Source: Dicaeum eximium (taxonomy: Eukaryota > Chordata > Aves > Passeriformes > Dicaeidae). Taken from it: DNA of 64,000 nucleotides. The notes under the pieces are model-generated. The model saw only the letters and a program-made list of their open reading frames with translations, searched no databases and was not told the DNA's origin. The DNA lies in contig VWZP01005270.1 in assembly GCA_013396995.1 (NCBI GenBank), positions 1-64,000 on the forward strand, given 5' to 3'. Positions 11,422 to 24,560 of this stretch are shown piece after piece. Within the stretch, counting starts at the first letter, position 1; every line of letters begins with the position of its first letter. Position numbers and translations under genes: made by a program.

Positions 11422-13261
11422 CAATGTAGTGTGTGGTTAAAGACTTCTGTAACAATATCAGATGCCCAGAAGTAGAGTTGATAAAATCAGGGAGTTTTAG
11501 AAGTCCATGTGGTTTAGTCACAGACACACTTTTAATTGATGCCAGTCTGTACCTACAAAGCTGAAGTCACCCTCTATGTATTTTTTCAGAATGGATCTAT
11601 GGACAGTAACAGTGTGCTGTCTGTAGGAAAGAAAAAAATCTCCAAATCTATGTAAACTGGGAAGTTTTCCTGAGACTTGCATAGAGGGTGAAAATTACTC
11701 TGTGATGAGATACATCCTATGGGAACAGGTCAGGCCAGAACATTAATCTTTTCACATGGGCTGTTTATGAAAAGTTTAATCAGTAATTTTCTCAATCAAA
11801 TTGATAAGGACTACTGGAAGCTAAAAAAAATCTCCATACTCTCATATTCACTCAATTATGTATTATATAACACCTTTTGAATGTAGCTGGAAATAAATTA
11901 ATGCGTTCATTGACAGGAACAAGGATCTTAAAGGAATCAACATATTATGTTTAAATTTAATTTTTTTAAATCTGTTTCCTTTAAGACAAATGTGAAAGAA
12001 AAGGGTGCATGCCATAAATAGAGGATGATATTTTATAATGAGTCTTTGCAGCCAGAGGTTTTGACCTGTTTAATTAGTTAGTTTAAACTAGAAAAAAAGG
12101 ATAAATCATGTCAAGATGGAGAAGTCCTTTAACTGCTTCAAAATGGAAAGGCAGTCTGATTTTAGAATGTCAGGTTCAGGATTTATGAGTAAGATCCCCA
12201 TAATCAGTCACTCAGAATGAATCATATTATTTAAGATATATTTTCAGGCAGTCTAGCTGAAAAAATTTCTGTGTACAATGCCAAGTCAGTTTACTCTATC
12301 TTTCACATCTAAATTGCTTTTTCACCCTTATACAGATGGAAACACACACATAAACACAGACACACAGTTTGTTAGTGCTGAGTTCCCTTATGAATGTTAT
12401 AAACTCTGACAACAGTGCACAACAGCAGAAGGGGAGGGAGTCTGAGGTTTTATCTGTAGTATCTTACCTTGCAGACCACAATGAAACCTATTATAGAATT
12501 GCCCTAAATGGTATTCAGTAAAGCTAACACTTAGAGGGGGACCAGCTAGTAGGAATGGGCCCTAAAAATGGGCCTGTATTGAGTCTATCCTTCATTTATT
12601 TAGGAATTTAGACTTCCATGAGAGGGCAGGAAGGGAAAGAGCTGGGAAAAACCTAATTAGGCAGATGTCTTTCTTCAGATATGCCAAGGTAACCTTTGGT
12701 GTTTAAGGAAGGGATTTTCCTTAATTTTGTGTTTTGCATATAGTGGTCATGGCCCCCAGTACTGCAGTGCAGTAAGTGAAATGCATGCAGTGGAGTAAAT
12801 ATGTAAATAAATACTATAATAGCTACAAACTGTAAATTACATACTTCATCCTTTAACAGGTCATAGCGTGTTATGCTACTGGAGTGCCTAACTTTGTCAT
12901 CTTTCAGAGCATTCTTATACTGTTTTTCCCTTATCCTTTCATAATTTCTTTTGACTTTTTGACATGGGAATTTTTTTCCCGAAGTTCATACCCAGCTCTC
13001 TGCAATAAGAGATCCAAAACATCAAAGTTTATGTTCTTTAGGAGGATAGGAAAGACTATGAGCCAAATCAGTGCAAGAAATGCTATGCCAGCTCCACCTG
13101 TCTTCATCAAAAATCTGTTTTTAAAATGTCTTTCCAGCCTGCAGCTCTCATTGTAACTGATAATGCAGAGATTTAAGGATTAATATAATCCTACATAGAT
13201 CCTCTGTGCAAAGTGATTCTTGTGATGACACTGGGCTGAAGGTGATTTGAAGCAGGAGTGT
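11422..13261. other. Non-coding DNA, nothing assigned
   Basis: AT-rich, no supported feature. The frame 12884-13156 (+) shows no recognisable domain. Confidence 0.55.
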
Positions 13262-13864
13262 TGTGATGGGTTTATGGTTTCAGAAAAGTATGTGTGGGGG
13301 CACTTACAAAAATTGCTGGCTCGTGTGAGTGGACATTTGATACAAGTCCCAAATGATGTAAGATAAGCCTAGGTAAGGGGGCATGTCAATTGGATCCTGA
13401 TAAAAGACAAGATATTATGTGGGGTCACATCCAGGTGGGATAAAAAGTAGTTTTGCATCAGTAGCATATACATAATGCATTAACCTGAGACCATGGGAAA
13501 CAGGATACTGACTGGGGGATACCTAGTCAGGTCATGGCGAGAAGAGTGGGGTCATGTGAGTCAGTATGCTAATAGAACTATCCTGTATTTGGTCAGATTT
13601 CTGGTTCTTGTTCTCAGTAGGTTTGGTACCTGATACAAATAAGGTCATGTTCCGAGTTCATGTTTGTGATTGGACCCTTGCTCTCAGAAGACCCCTATAC
13701 CCTGTTGCGGCACCACACCCCCCGGATTGTTGGATCTTGCTCCCGAGCTCTGCGGTTTCCAAGTTTGTTATTATGTTATTAAAGTCTTTATTTTTTGGGG
13801 CAAGACCATCATTCCCGTCCCTCATTTGCCAGATCCCCCCGACCAAGCCGAACAAGGGGTCACA
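13262..13864 (+). mobile_element. Probable LTR, plus strand, boundaries inferred
   Basis: The segment has LTR-like order on the plus strand: a possible start TGTGATGGGTTT, a CCCCTATACCC TATA-like box (TATA at 13696-13699), ATTAAA at 13778-13783, then a C-rich U5 that would end GGGGTCACA. The TGTGA/TCACA ends form an inverted repeat, as LTR ends do. I found no convincing TSD, so the ends are provisional. It could instead be a longer or shorter LTR of the same kind. Confidence 0.5.
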
Positions 13865-16800
13865 GTGAGTGCAAGACTGAGATAATATTAGGGATAAGAA
13901 AGAAAGGAGCAGGAGAAAGACTAGATTTAGGAACACCAGAGGTGTTTGGGTTTTCATTTAAGGACTCTTCTGTTCAAAGGACCTTACTTGAGCAGTAGTC
14001 ATGCCTTCAGATGACACACACCAATTCTTCTGAAAAGTGGTGAAGGAATTCCTGCTACAGGTTGGAGAACACTGTAAACCCATACCCAGATAAGACTCAG
14101 CACGTCAAGGAAAAGTAGGAGGTGGAATCTTGGGGTGTTATGCCAGACACCTCAAAATGCTATCACTGCCTCCTCTTCATGGAGGCAGAAGTGGGGAAAG
14201 AATCTGATTAAATGGCTGAAGTGATGCCTTAGTAGCTAAGTGTTCACCTATTCTAAGCTACAGCTATGAGTGGACCCATGAAATATTGCCATTTCCAGAG
14301 TAAAAAAATTCCAGAGTAAATCTCACCACTTTTTTCCTTCCTGAAATGGGATTCAGCACACAAGGAACATAATTACATGGCCACAGGAAATCTTTCTTTC
14401 TGTCCATATCTCTCCATGCTGCTCTGTACCACTGTTTCCCTTCCTATCTCTGTGCTCTTCTGTATTCCTCTGCACCAATACTATTTCTACAGCTGCAGTT
14501 TGTGAGAGTGGACTGTAGGTCACATTAAATGCCTTGGCACACTCAGTTGCTCCACTTCTTCCTAATGCTTCTCTGCAAGCAGAATTCCCATGTTGCTCTC
14601 CTTGCAATAAATGAGAGATGCCTCATTTCAAAGTAAGTCAGGCACTGTTAAACTTTTTGGCAGATGCACTTATCTCATGGTCAAAATTTAGTATCATCTT
14701 GCCTTCAAAAGTATGCTAGTAATTAGGTGAGCCAAAATTTTAATTTTTACAGAGCTGTGGGCTCAAAGACATGCACAAGTTGCTTGAGAGCAAGTCTGCT
14801 GAATAACTGTGCTCGGTACTCCTGCCTGCTTCAAGGCCACCTTGAACGTCTATTCTGTTACTGAATTTTAAAGGTCAGACCTTTTTAGTCAGGTTCTTAA
14901 ACTTCCACATTAATTTTGTGCTATTTTCCCTTTTACATTTATCAATATGTGTTTTTATGGATCTTATGTTACTGGATTGGTAAAAAACCTGAATGTTTCC
15001 ACAGAGAAGTAAAACTGTTCCAACACTGCAGAGTGCACCATAAAATAGGAGTTGTGTTTGAAGCAAACAACCTATAACCACAGTCTTGTTGGTTCTTTCT
15101 TTGGGAAGCTCAACAAGCAACAGTCTTCATGTGAATCATACTATTATACTATTGAAGGTAAACAGTCTGTGAAGCTTTAGGGCATCCTGTAGCTGTTGCC
15201 AGGACACTGATGCTAGAAAACACAGCTGCCAAGTCAGATGCAGTTTATTTAGGAGTTTGAAAGCATGAACCTGTGACAGCAGCATGATGTAGAAGCTCAG
15301 CTTGGGTTCATTTGTTCTAAGGGGACAATAAGGACAACAGCAGCACCTTGATATAGCCTTCAGCTGTCTGCAGGAGAGAGGCAGCAATCAAGAATGAGGT
15401 GGGGAGGGGGAAGGAATTGATGGATTTTGAAAGCCTTTTAACCTCTGACTTCAGAGAAGAATGTGTGTCAAATCTAATGAAACAAGGAGACAAATCTGGA
15501 AGGGCCTAATGGTGACACATTTATAAGACAGCAGACAAAGAATCTGTCTTTGCTGGATGGAAGCTGACAGTAATTTCTCTTTTCACAAAAATGGCAAGTT
15601 GCTGAAGAAGAAAATAAAAATGGTAATGTGCAGTTATACGTGCATCAAATCCCCCTGACTCCTATGCCCATAACACTGGAAAATGGTAATGCTGGTGGCT
15701 TTCCATAATTAAATAATTCTATCCATGCGCATCATGTTTTCTTTTAAATTTGGTGTGGCCCCTTTTACAGCAGCACTTCCCTACCATAAGTGAGCAGAGG
15801 GAAAATAACGTTACAGAATGTCTGTTTCTGGACAACTATACATTTTCTTAAAACGGAGGTATGTGTTAGTGGTTCCATTTCATTTTTTTACTGGGCTGCA
15901 AAAACTTAGTCAACATTGAACAAAAATTTGCCTACAATTAAATCTATTAGCATTAATATCCACATTGAAGTGTAAGACTAATTTCCCATATAGTTCTGTA
16001 TTCTCCTAATTACTATAAAACCAGCAAATTCTTGCAATGTTGCCAAAATACCTGCTTTTAAAGGCTTACTACCTAATAAGTGATGTTTTATGTGGACTTC
16101 GAGAAGGGAGATTATAGTGTAATGCCACAAATATGGACAATATTGGGTCAGCATACTTTGGTTGCAAAATTGGTAGGTAAAATACTTAGAAAAAATGTTT
16201 TCATTTGGTTGAAAATTCTACCAAAAAAATTATCAGAAAACAATGTTTTGTAAAACCTGAAACATTTCAGTCAAAACATTTCTCAGTGATTTACTGTCCA
16301 TGAATCCAAGGCAAGGCCTTAAGGGGCTCTGAATTTGTAGCTTATGGATTTGCCTAGAAATTCTCTGCAGACATCAGAAACATGAGTTTGTGACCCTGTG
16401 TGAACAGGGTCAAGTTCTGAATAGTTTTGTGTTTACCAGAGTTTTATTTTTATTAATAGCACAATGTCAAAAAGTAGTAAGAAAATTCCCTATGAACTCA
16501 AATCTCTTGAGGATCATGTGCTTTTACCTTTTCTGTTCTAGGAACATGAGCTAATACAATTCTATCTAGACATTAAAGGAAAACGGAGTGTGATTAATTT
16601 TAATTCTGGCTCTCAATTTTTAATGGGAGATTAGAAGCCTTTTCTAGATTAAAATAAAGTGAGATGAAGAAGGGAATGTGAGTTATTGTCCTTCATGACA
16701 CAAAGCACTTCAAGTGTAGAAATGCTTTAGCCAGATTTAGTTCAAGCAGGATATTAAACAGCTTAAGCTGACACTTAGGTTATTGGAAGGTAAACCCTTC

Positions 16801-18845
16801 ATCTCTGGAGATTATTTCACCTAACAGATGGCTTTGGGATACAAGCAGTGTTCGATAACTAAAGAATGTGCTGAGCCAGTCCAGGCTTCAAGGAAGGGCT
16901 TTCCACAGAGCTGGAATTATGTCCCCAGCTGCTCGATCAGAATAATGCCACTGCCTTAGAGTCTGAGGCATTGGTGTTCTCTCCATTTTCAGCTGCTGGA
17001 TGAACTGTGCAGAAACCATGAGGCTTCTCCTCCTGAAAGTGTGACACATGTGGAGAAGCTGTTTTACTAAGATTTATAAGGAATTAATATTGATTTGGGT
17101 ACTGTGACTGTCTCATTCCCTTGATTGCAGTTTCTGAGTTGTATTAAGGAAAGCTTAACCAAAGCCAAACAACAGGAGACAAGGGAGACAAGTGTTATTG
17201 ATACAAGAATGAAGAATGGGCTGAGGTACCCTCATTCTCAGAAAGAGAAATTGGAGAGGGACCATAAGGCTCTAAGCCTTAAGTGTGACTCACACACATA
17301 TTTGGGTAAAAATTGTGATTTTTTTTTTCCCCTCTCATAAGAGCAAACTGCAATATAAGTAGGATTAATCAGATACTGCTGCTGATGATGATTAACAGAT
17401 ATCTTTTCCTGAATACACATTTAGATCTTGGGGTGAAGATTTCATTTTTGCTTATTATACATTTTTATTGGTGCTGGTGTTTGTGCTATAATATATGTTC
17501 TGGTTTAGAACTGTAAAATAATCTGCTTTGGAAGGTACCACCAAGGACTTTTAGTCCAGGCTCATGCTCAAACAGAGCTAATAAGACCAAGCTGTGCAGG
17601 CACTTCTCTTGAAACCTCCAAGTGCTGGGAAAAGATGTTAAGATAATTGAGAGGACAAGTGTCCTCAATTCAGTGCACACCTGTAATAAGCTCTTAGGAG
17701 ACCCTCATCTCCAAGACTTTAATAAGATGTGCTGAAAGAATGTAGCCTTTAAGTACGAGCACCAGTAAGAAGAAAGGTATCAAATATCCTCTCAGTCAGC
17801 AGACATTTTGGAATACTGGATCTTTTGATTTTCATGAAGATAAGCTTTAACTGTTTGATCTTTTACGTGAAAACTTTTTCTGTACACAGAGTGGTAGTGT
17901 GGATGGCAAAATTAACTGATGACAGGATGCTAGAGGTGAATGATTTCTGAGTACTCACCGACAGATGCATTATTTTACCGTAAAATGGCACAGTTCTTAG
18001 AGTGCTAGGTTTGATATGAAATTCTCAGGATTTGTAGAGCTACAAAAAATTACCTTGAACATATGGAATAATGATGCAATTTTAAATGAAATCTATATCT
18101 TTCTGCATTTGCCTCTAGGATACTTTTGCATTTCCTTATTAGGCTATTTTTTGCATTTTCTTATGATTTGATTTCTCCTGGGCTAGACTTGCATTATGAT
18201 AGGAGACAAACCAACCAAGAAAGCTGGCAATGAAAGTAAAGGAGTGCTAGTGTTGACATTTCAGCATGTGGTTAAAAACAGTTAAAAACTGTTACAGTTT
18301 TGCCTCGGTCGAGTTTCAATGACTGAACTATTTGAAAGTCAATGAGTCTGGCATCTGGACTGAGGGCCTAAGAATATAGCCTGTAAATAACAATCCATTC
18401 CCTGAATTTCCCCAGTAAATTGCTGTTTTTAAATTCATGTGATTTTCTTCCACTTAGATCCACTGAAAGTTTAAAAAGCTGTTCTTACAAGGTTTGTTAG
18501 CAGCAGAAGTGTTGGAACTTGGAAAACCTTTATCTAACTTTTGACGATTTGCCTTTGCAAAACTACTCAAGCTTCTGAAAGAATTGTCTTCCAAGATAAA
18601 AGAGCAACATTAAAGGAAAAGTGAGAGACCTTGCTCCTCAAAAGATAAACAAAGAAGTTTTTCAAGAATCCCAGTCAGTTGGCTCCTAAATCTCTTTGCT
18701 GCTGTGATTTGTGTTCCTGAATCCAAACTTCCGAAAATCTCTTATCTTCTATTACATCCATCATCTGCTGTTTTTCTAACAGCAGAAGAAAATGAAAGGG
18801 AGAATCTTGTTATAAGAAATGAGTGTGCAGCTGGTGAAGCAGATG
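13865..18845. other. Non-coding DNA, nothing assigned
   Basis: Five kilobases of AT-rich sequence without a recognisable gene, RNA gene or retroelement end. No frame has a domain I can name. Confidence 0.55.
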
Positions 18846-18851
18846 AAAGTA

Positions 18852-19569
18852 TGACGCGCTGCCTGACATCCACTGGCCCGGCTAGAGGCCCCAAGACAGC
18901 GTGCCGTGAATGGCCGCACTCCTTCTTTCCCGCGCCAGGTTTCGGGGGTAACGGTGCAGTCCGTGCCCCTCGCAGGGATGGACGGTTCTGCCGGGGAATT
19001 GTGCCGAAGAGCGGTAGGTATCATGAGAACAGAGGGAAGGGTCACTTTGAGGTGTAGACACAAGGATATTTATTAGGTCAGGGGGTCCACAAAGTGGCAC
19101 AGGGGTTCAGAATGCACAGGGTTATAAAGGGAGGTGGATACCAGGGGTGGAGATATACAAAAACCAATCAGGGGAAAGCTAGGGAGGAGGCAGGGGAGGG
19201 AGTTTACAACACACTTTCCAATAGGGGAGAAGGTGTGAGTGGATTGGGGTACAGAAACCAATGGGGTGATGGGGATAACATAACTGATAGGGAAGGTTCT
19301 GGAACAGGGGCATGGGTCTGGGGAGGATTGACAACTTAGGAGGGCTGGGTTTAGGGGATTGACAGGGAAGGTTCTGGGGAAAAGGACAGGGTTTACATAA
19401 CTGACAGGGGGAAAGGAGGAGGGTAAACACCTTATATGGAGGGAATATAGGCAGGGAGCAACTTAGGGTAGAAACACCTGGGAAGCAGCACAGGGGAGTA
19501 TGGGGGAACAAACCATTCATAACCACAACATTTAACAAACTATATAAAACTGGAACACACACCACAACA
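18852..19569 (-). mobile_element. Solo LTR, about 718 bp, near-perfect TSD
   Basis: On the minus strand it starts TGTTGTGGTG (at 19569) and ends near GCGCGTCA (18852). The flanks AAAGTA (18846-18851) and AAAGTG (19570-19575) differ by one base. The U3 is long and C-rich with several CCAAT-type boxes (ATTGG near 19,165, 19,215 and 19,260). A TATAA box lies at 19122-19129 and AATAAA (minus) at 19069-19074. An alternative 5' end at about 19,528 (a second TGTTGTGG) is possible. The 186-codon frame at 19179-19739 runs through U3 and is incidental. Confidence 0.75.
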
Positions 19570-19575
19570 AAAGTG

Positions 19576-20861
19576 TTGATTTGGCTTTTATGGGATAACA
19601 TACCACCCATTCCCAATTGTAGGCTGAGACCTTGTAACACATTTAAATAAATGTATTTTCCATTTGTTAAATATTTTAATTTTTTTTTGGTATTAATTAA
19701 CTTTCTGGACATTCTATCTTTGTAGACATTTGCTATCACTTCTATTTGTAGAGTTTACGGGTAAGTTATCCTTTCTACCAAAAATTAATAGATCAAATTA
19801 CATTTTTCCCCCCATGAATTTTTTGTTCAATCAGTTCCTGATTTTCAAGCATAGAGAAGCAAATTATTGTCTGCCATGGCACCTGATGATGTGCTCTACA
19901 TGTTCACTTAAGCTGATGCTGTAGATAGCCAAGAGCATTGAATGGAGTGAAAAAGACAGATGGAATTTTTGTATTTTCCTATGGGAACAAGGGCATTTTA
20001 TTTTTGAAGAGCCAGTCTGTAACAGGAAAAAGAGAGTGAAAAAATAATTCTATCTTTCCTACCACCTTAGGAATTAGTATTGATGACACTTTATGAGTAA
20101 AAGAACCTAATATTCCTGCAAGTTATGAAAAGTAGTTTAAAAGGCCATCATGATGATGTTTCTTCATTGCTGTACTGCTGGTTACACTGGGAAAATATGG
20201 CATTCTGTTTGCAAGCTACTATTGATTAGTGTTGCACTGTCACTAATGGAGTGAAAGCTGCTATTTAAAGAAAATAAAAATGTTTTTTAGTTTGGGAAAA
20301 GAATCTCATAATCTCTGAATACTTTGTGAAAATATCTTCCCTTCACTCTGTAATGTTGTCTCAACACAGTTCTTAATTCTGTGTCTTAAAGAGAGACTGC
20401 AATATACATTTCTAGCTCACCTCTGCTGCACATTTTCTGTATTCAATACCCCAGGAAAGTCTCTTTGCAGCAGTCTCTCTCCTTACTAGGAAATGAGCTC
20501 ATAGCAAAACTGAGCTGGGAAGGTAATGGCAAACGTAGAAATTGGAAAAAATAAAGTTGGCCATAGCAATATTATTATTCTTTTGGGCTGTGCAGATTCT
20601 TCTCATTCAGTCAGGCACCATTCCAGTTCTGAACTCCACATTTTTCTATCTGAGTACTTCATCCTAGGATGTCTTAAACAATCCATTTTCCAGCTCCACT
20701 CTTATTCTCACTGCGGTTTCCTTGGCCATTACTTCTTCATTTGTCATTTAAAAGAAGATTTCAAAGAAGCAAGTAGTTTTGGATGATACTTGGAAAATAC
20801 TCAATGCATTTTATTGGTACTGAAGCTCAGTAAAAATACCCTCCCCTCCATTCACAATGTG
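19576..20861. other. Non-coding DNA, nothing assigned
   Basis: No supported gene or repeat. Confidence 0.5.
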
Positions 20862-21099
20862 AGTTGCACCAGAGGAGGTTCAGATTGGATATTAGGGAAA
20901 ATTTCTTCACTGAAAGGAAATTCAAGCTTTGGAACAGGCTGCCCAGGGCAGATGAAGTCACTGTTTCTGGAGGGATTTAAAACACCTCTGGATGTGTTTC
21001 CTGGAGATATGGTTTAGTGGTGGGGTTGCAAGTGCAGGGGTAATGGTTGGAATCGATCTTAAAGGTCATTCACAATATAAATGATTCCATGATTCTGTG
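20862..21099 (+). mobile_element. CR1 LINE, 3' end fragment
   Basis: The sequence follows the avian CR1 3' end: a GGTTCAGATTGGATATTAGG block, a CTGCCCAGGG block, GGAGGGATTT, CTTAAAGGTC, and the terminal short repeat ATTCCATGATTCTGTGA at 21,083-21,099. It is 5'-truncated, as nearly all CR1 copies are, and holds only the end of the element without coding potential. CR1 is the dominant LINE of birds and reptiles. Confidence 0.85.
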
Positions 21100-22692
21100 A
21101 CTCTCAGACTCCAAACAGCTCTGAAAAGTGCAAAGGGGGAAACACACAGACTTCACTTGCTAGGGAGTCATGCTCTGGATCTCCCCATTTGACAGTCAAA
21201 GGAGACTGTGAGGAGGATAGATCTTTGAAAGATTAGGTTGAGTCACCTTTGTGTTTCTGTATTTTTATGATCCAGACAGTGTTCCAGAAGGAGAAATGCA
21301 TTTTTAATTATGAAATACCAATTAATTGATTGAGATGTCAGAAGTATATTCACCATTTAAACGTATTTAATCACTGCAAGTGCTTGGGTTTTGAATTTAA
21401 TAATGTAATATTGGTTAGGTAGCTCAAATGCTTCTTTTTCATTGCTGCTTCTGGTGCCTATAGTGCCCCAAACTCCTTGCAATTCATCAGTGGTGTCTGT
21501 AAAAAGGTTTTATCAGAATTCTGCCATAACTTCCTAATTAGGTGTAATTAATATGTTCCCCAGGGATACTTAAGTTTAAAATGTTCTTTTGTAAGCAACA
21601 GAACTGATGAAGCTTGGTTCTGTGAGAATTTATCTTACATGCCTATGGAAGCAGCTTCATTTCTTCCCTCCATTAAATTCCTGGGTTGTCCACCCTTTTC
21701 GACTTCCCCAGGATGCTGCCCCAAGACATACCCTGAAGCTCCTGTGATGCTCTGCTCCTCTCCAGTCCCCATCTGGTTCCATGGGCAGGAGCAACTGGCC
21801 TTGGCTAGGGTCGTGTGTGCGCTCACAGCTCAGCTAGCAAATCCAATCCAGCTCTGCTTACACTGCATATTCCTTCCTTTTATCCAGCTGGACATTCTCA
21901 TAAAACTCAAAAATTCCCATCTCCAACCCAAAAACCAACAGTACCCCCTCACCACAAAAAGAGTCCCAAACCTCAAACCCGCCAAAATTTTTTCTGCCTT
22001 TAAGATCTCTTTCAAAGTTTGCGATTGGCCAGTAAATTAAGAATGTGTGCGAGTATGAAAGATGAACAGATGATGTGATTTTATAAGTCTACTTTCATTA
22101 AGAAAACAGGGCTGATAATTCTAGTCGAACCTTGCTGGTAGCTGACACTGCCTGGATCTCACGCAGCCTGCCCTGCTTTAAGAGATGATGTATCTCTCGT
22201 GCATCTGATGTAGACTGTCAGAACCCTTTTGTGGAGAACAAAGAAACGTATTGATTTTTTACTTTAGATAAGAGCAAAACAATTTTCAAAATTCTGTTTG
22301 AAATATGTATGCCCTGACATACCTTTCCTGGAATCTTGCTTTCTGTAAATGTTTGGACATTGTTTATAGAAAACAAAGAGGTGGGGCACAAATGTCAGAC
22401 TGCCACAGTTTATAACTTGGAGAAAACAGTAATTTAAAAAAATGACTGTGTTGAGTTCAAGGTTCACTGAGGTATTCTGAATGTTTTGTTTGAAATTTCA
22501 AAAGAACAAAACCAAAACAAGCATTTGTGTAGGCCAAAAACTCCTGATAACACCTTTTTTCAAGGAATGTCATAGTACGAAAATGGGTCATTTATTTAAG
22601 AGGAAGCTATATGTGTATCTGATATCTTTTTTTGTTCTGAAAATTGAAATTTTTATTGTTTTTTTTTATGTTTTGAAAATCATAAATCTACT
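21100..22692. other. Non-coding DNA, nothing assigned
   Basis: No supported gene or repeat. The overlapping frames at 21,635-22,040 on both strands lack recognisable domains. Confidence 0.5.
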
Positions 22693-23034
22693 TGAAGTGG
22701 GTCCCTGCGAAGAGCCGGCCAAGTAACGATAATCTCACCAATGTGATTACATATTGTTCTCCCTTTATTCCTCAAAATGACGTGGTTATATATGTATTTC
22801 AGCATTGTTTACGTACCTTAAGCATTTCTTCATTGGTTAACATCATAGCAAAGCATGATCAAGCACTGCCTACTTTATAGTTAAGGTGGTTAAGGCTTAA
22901 GATGGTTAACACATTTGGACCTACATCTACATAAGCGATTTACTTCCTCCCTTTCATGCCTTCAGGCCCAGGCTGGGTTGTCCAGCCCATTCAGGGGCAG
23001 ATCATGCCCCTGCTCCATAAGGACTTCCTCTATA
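22693..23034 (-). repeat. ERV1 3' LTR
   Basis: About 342 bp, aligned over its whole length to the right-hand LTR once the latter's 429-bp insertion is removed. Shared landmarks are TTTATTCCTCAAAATG (minus-strand AATAAA polyadenylation signal), GTGGTTATATAT (TATA box), and CTACATCTACATAAGCGATT. It carries 13 extra bases near 23,000 (CAGATCATGCCCC). Its outer base pair has decayed, so the minus-strand start reads TATAG rather than TGTAG. Confidence 0.85.
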
Positions 23035-23037
23035 AAT

Positions 23038-23055
23038 CCCCCTTTTTCTTTTTGG
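23038..23055 (-). promoter_or_regulatory. ERV1 polypurine tract
   Basis: On the minus strand the run CCAAAAAGAAAAAGGGGG lies 3 bases before the 3' LTR. This is where retroviruses prime plus-strand DNA synthesis. Its place fixes the element's orientation independently of the coding remnants. Confidence 0.85.
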
Positions 23056-23131
23056 ACAACCCAGACTGACTTAAGAGCACGTTCAGTCATTCTATGCATA
23101 CATTGTAATAGACAAGGTACAATAAGTAAAA

Positions 23132-23496
23132 CTACTGCAACAATACAAAAAGCATAATGCTAAAGTGAACTAGGTCCTTAAGCCAACCAGTAAATCCCCA
23201 TGAATTGAGCCATTTATCAAAAGCATTATCAACAACAGTAAGGTTTTTCATGTCGTCTTTCAGTTGTAAAAGTTCTTTGCGAATTGATGCAGAGTGATCA
23301 GACAGGTTCATAAACACTTTCTTCCAAAATCCTCACATCCATGTCCTTGTGCTAACAGCAAAAAGTCTGTAGCAGCTCTATTTTGCAGTGTGCCATGTCT
23401 AATATTATCTACATCAGTGAGCATTTGATCTAGAATAGCTGCAGTTGTGTTTAACTGTTTAGCTGCCCAGCATCTCAACTTATTAAGTGTAGACAA
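23132..23496 (-). pseudogene. env: ERV1 env transmembrane subunit remnant
   Basis: The minus strand encodes the ectodomain of a retroviral transmembrane (fusion) subunit in two frames joined by a frameshift near 23,308-23,317. The first part (23308-23496) holds a heptad-rich helix, then the immunosuppressive-type segment beginning LQNRAA, then cysteines at residues 54 and 61 of that frame with six residues between, the disulfide loop of alpha- and gamma-type envelopes. The second part (23132-23317) carries a second helix and a Trp-rich membrane-proximal segment, then stops. The third cysteine of a CX6CC motif falls at the frameshift and is not readable. The style resembles avian alpharetroviral envelopes. 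It cannot yield a functional protein. Confidence 0.8.
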
Positions 23497-24089
23497 AACC
23501 TGAGCAGTAACAACACCTGGAGTAAGGAATGATGCTATTATTTCTGCGACGTGGAACTAGGACATTGCTTATATTACTTGTTTTTCAAGCAATAATTCAA
23601 AACCCACAGATCTAACTTAAGACTGTTCTTCATCTTGTTCATTGGTAAAGAACCCTCCCCCTGTAAGATCAGGGACAAATCCAAACTGATGATGCCTCTT
23701 GCTCTTTGAGCCCTTCTCAAATGAACAGGTGTTTGGAACATGAAGACTGAAGTCTTAACTCAATCACTAAGTTCAAAAATCACCCCTGTAAACATCATGG
23801 TTTTTAAAAATATTTTTCTGAATCGAACTGCTACACCTGCACAGACCATCCTTGCATCATCCAACACTCCAGAACAGCATCTGGCACTTGGTTAAAGCAA
23901 GGTCTGCTGAGGAGGCTCAACTACCCCGATGATGATACCTTGTCAGAAAAAAATCAACCATGCTGACATGGTCACCTGTGAGGGCACATGACCACACCAC
24001 GAGACCTTCATCTCATATCAAAGAGGAGTGACCCTCCAGCTCCTTCGATACACCTCTGTCTCTCAGCCACGCCACCACCAATTCACAGC
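23497..24089 (-). other. ERV1 interior, expected env surface region, not recognisable
   Basis: By position this should be the env surface subunit and signal peptide, but all frames are broken and no glycoprotein motif can be read with confidence. I see no other gene here. Confidence 0.4.
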
Positions 24090-24560
24090 ATCTATTCAGA
24101 ATCTTGCTGCAAACCTGAATAATGTGTTAGTACTGGTGGTTTACCACGAGTACCTAGTAACCGTAGATGATTCATCACATAAACTGCTTTCAGCACTCTA
24201 TCCTGTGGGCTTAGCCCATCCTCCCTCGTTTTTTGTTTATCAAACAGTCCTTTCAGTACCTAATGTGTCCTTTTAGTACTAGCTTGTCCTCTGGCATTAC
24301 CTGGAATGCCTGTGCTATGCTTCTCTCTCCAATGAACTAAGAAATCATGAGTCTGTTGGGCCATATATCCTGACCCATTACCTGTCTTGATTTCTTAAGG
24401 CAAACTCATTACGGCAAAGTAGCCTAGTACGTGTCAACTGAAACTGAATAAGCAAGTAGAGAATGGATTTTCTGGAGTAGTGGTAGATAAAAACAAAGTA
24501 TTTAAACTTAAACATTGGTAAAAGGCACCTAAATATTTGCTCTAGGCTGGCTAGTTGGTA
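24090..24560 (-). pseudogene. pol: ERV1 integrase remnant
   Basis: Across several frames of the minus strand, the pattern of a retroviral integrase core and the beginning of its C-terminal part can be followed. A short block reading IKTGNG (about 24,380-24,396) stands where integrases have the second catalytic aspartate followed by Asn-Gly, here with Gly in place of Asp. A block reading GIPGNARGQA follows (about 24,270-24,310). The position of the catalytic glutamate reads Lys in a TKRTH block. Stops and shifts interrupt it repeatedly. The residues show that any integrase activity is long lost. Identification is by motif spacing only. Confidence 0.55.

Noticed and set aside
19179..19739. 186-codon minus-strand frame
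   Set aside because: It runs through the C-rich U3 of a solo LTR, is Pro/Leu/Ser-rich from composition alone, and shows no domain.
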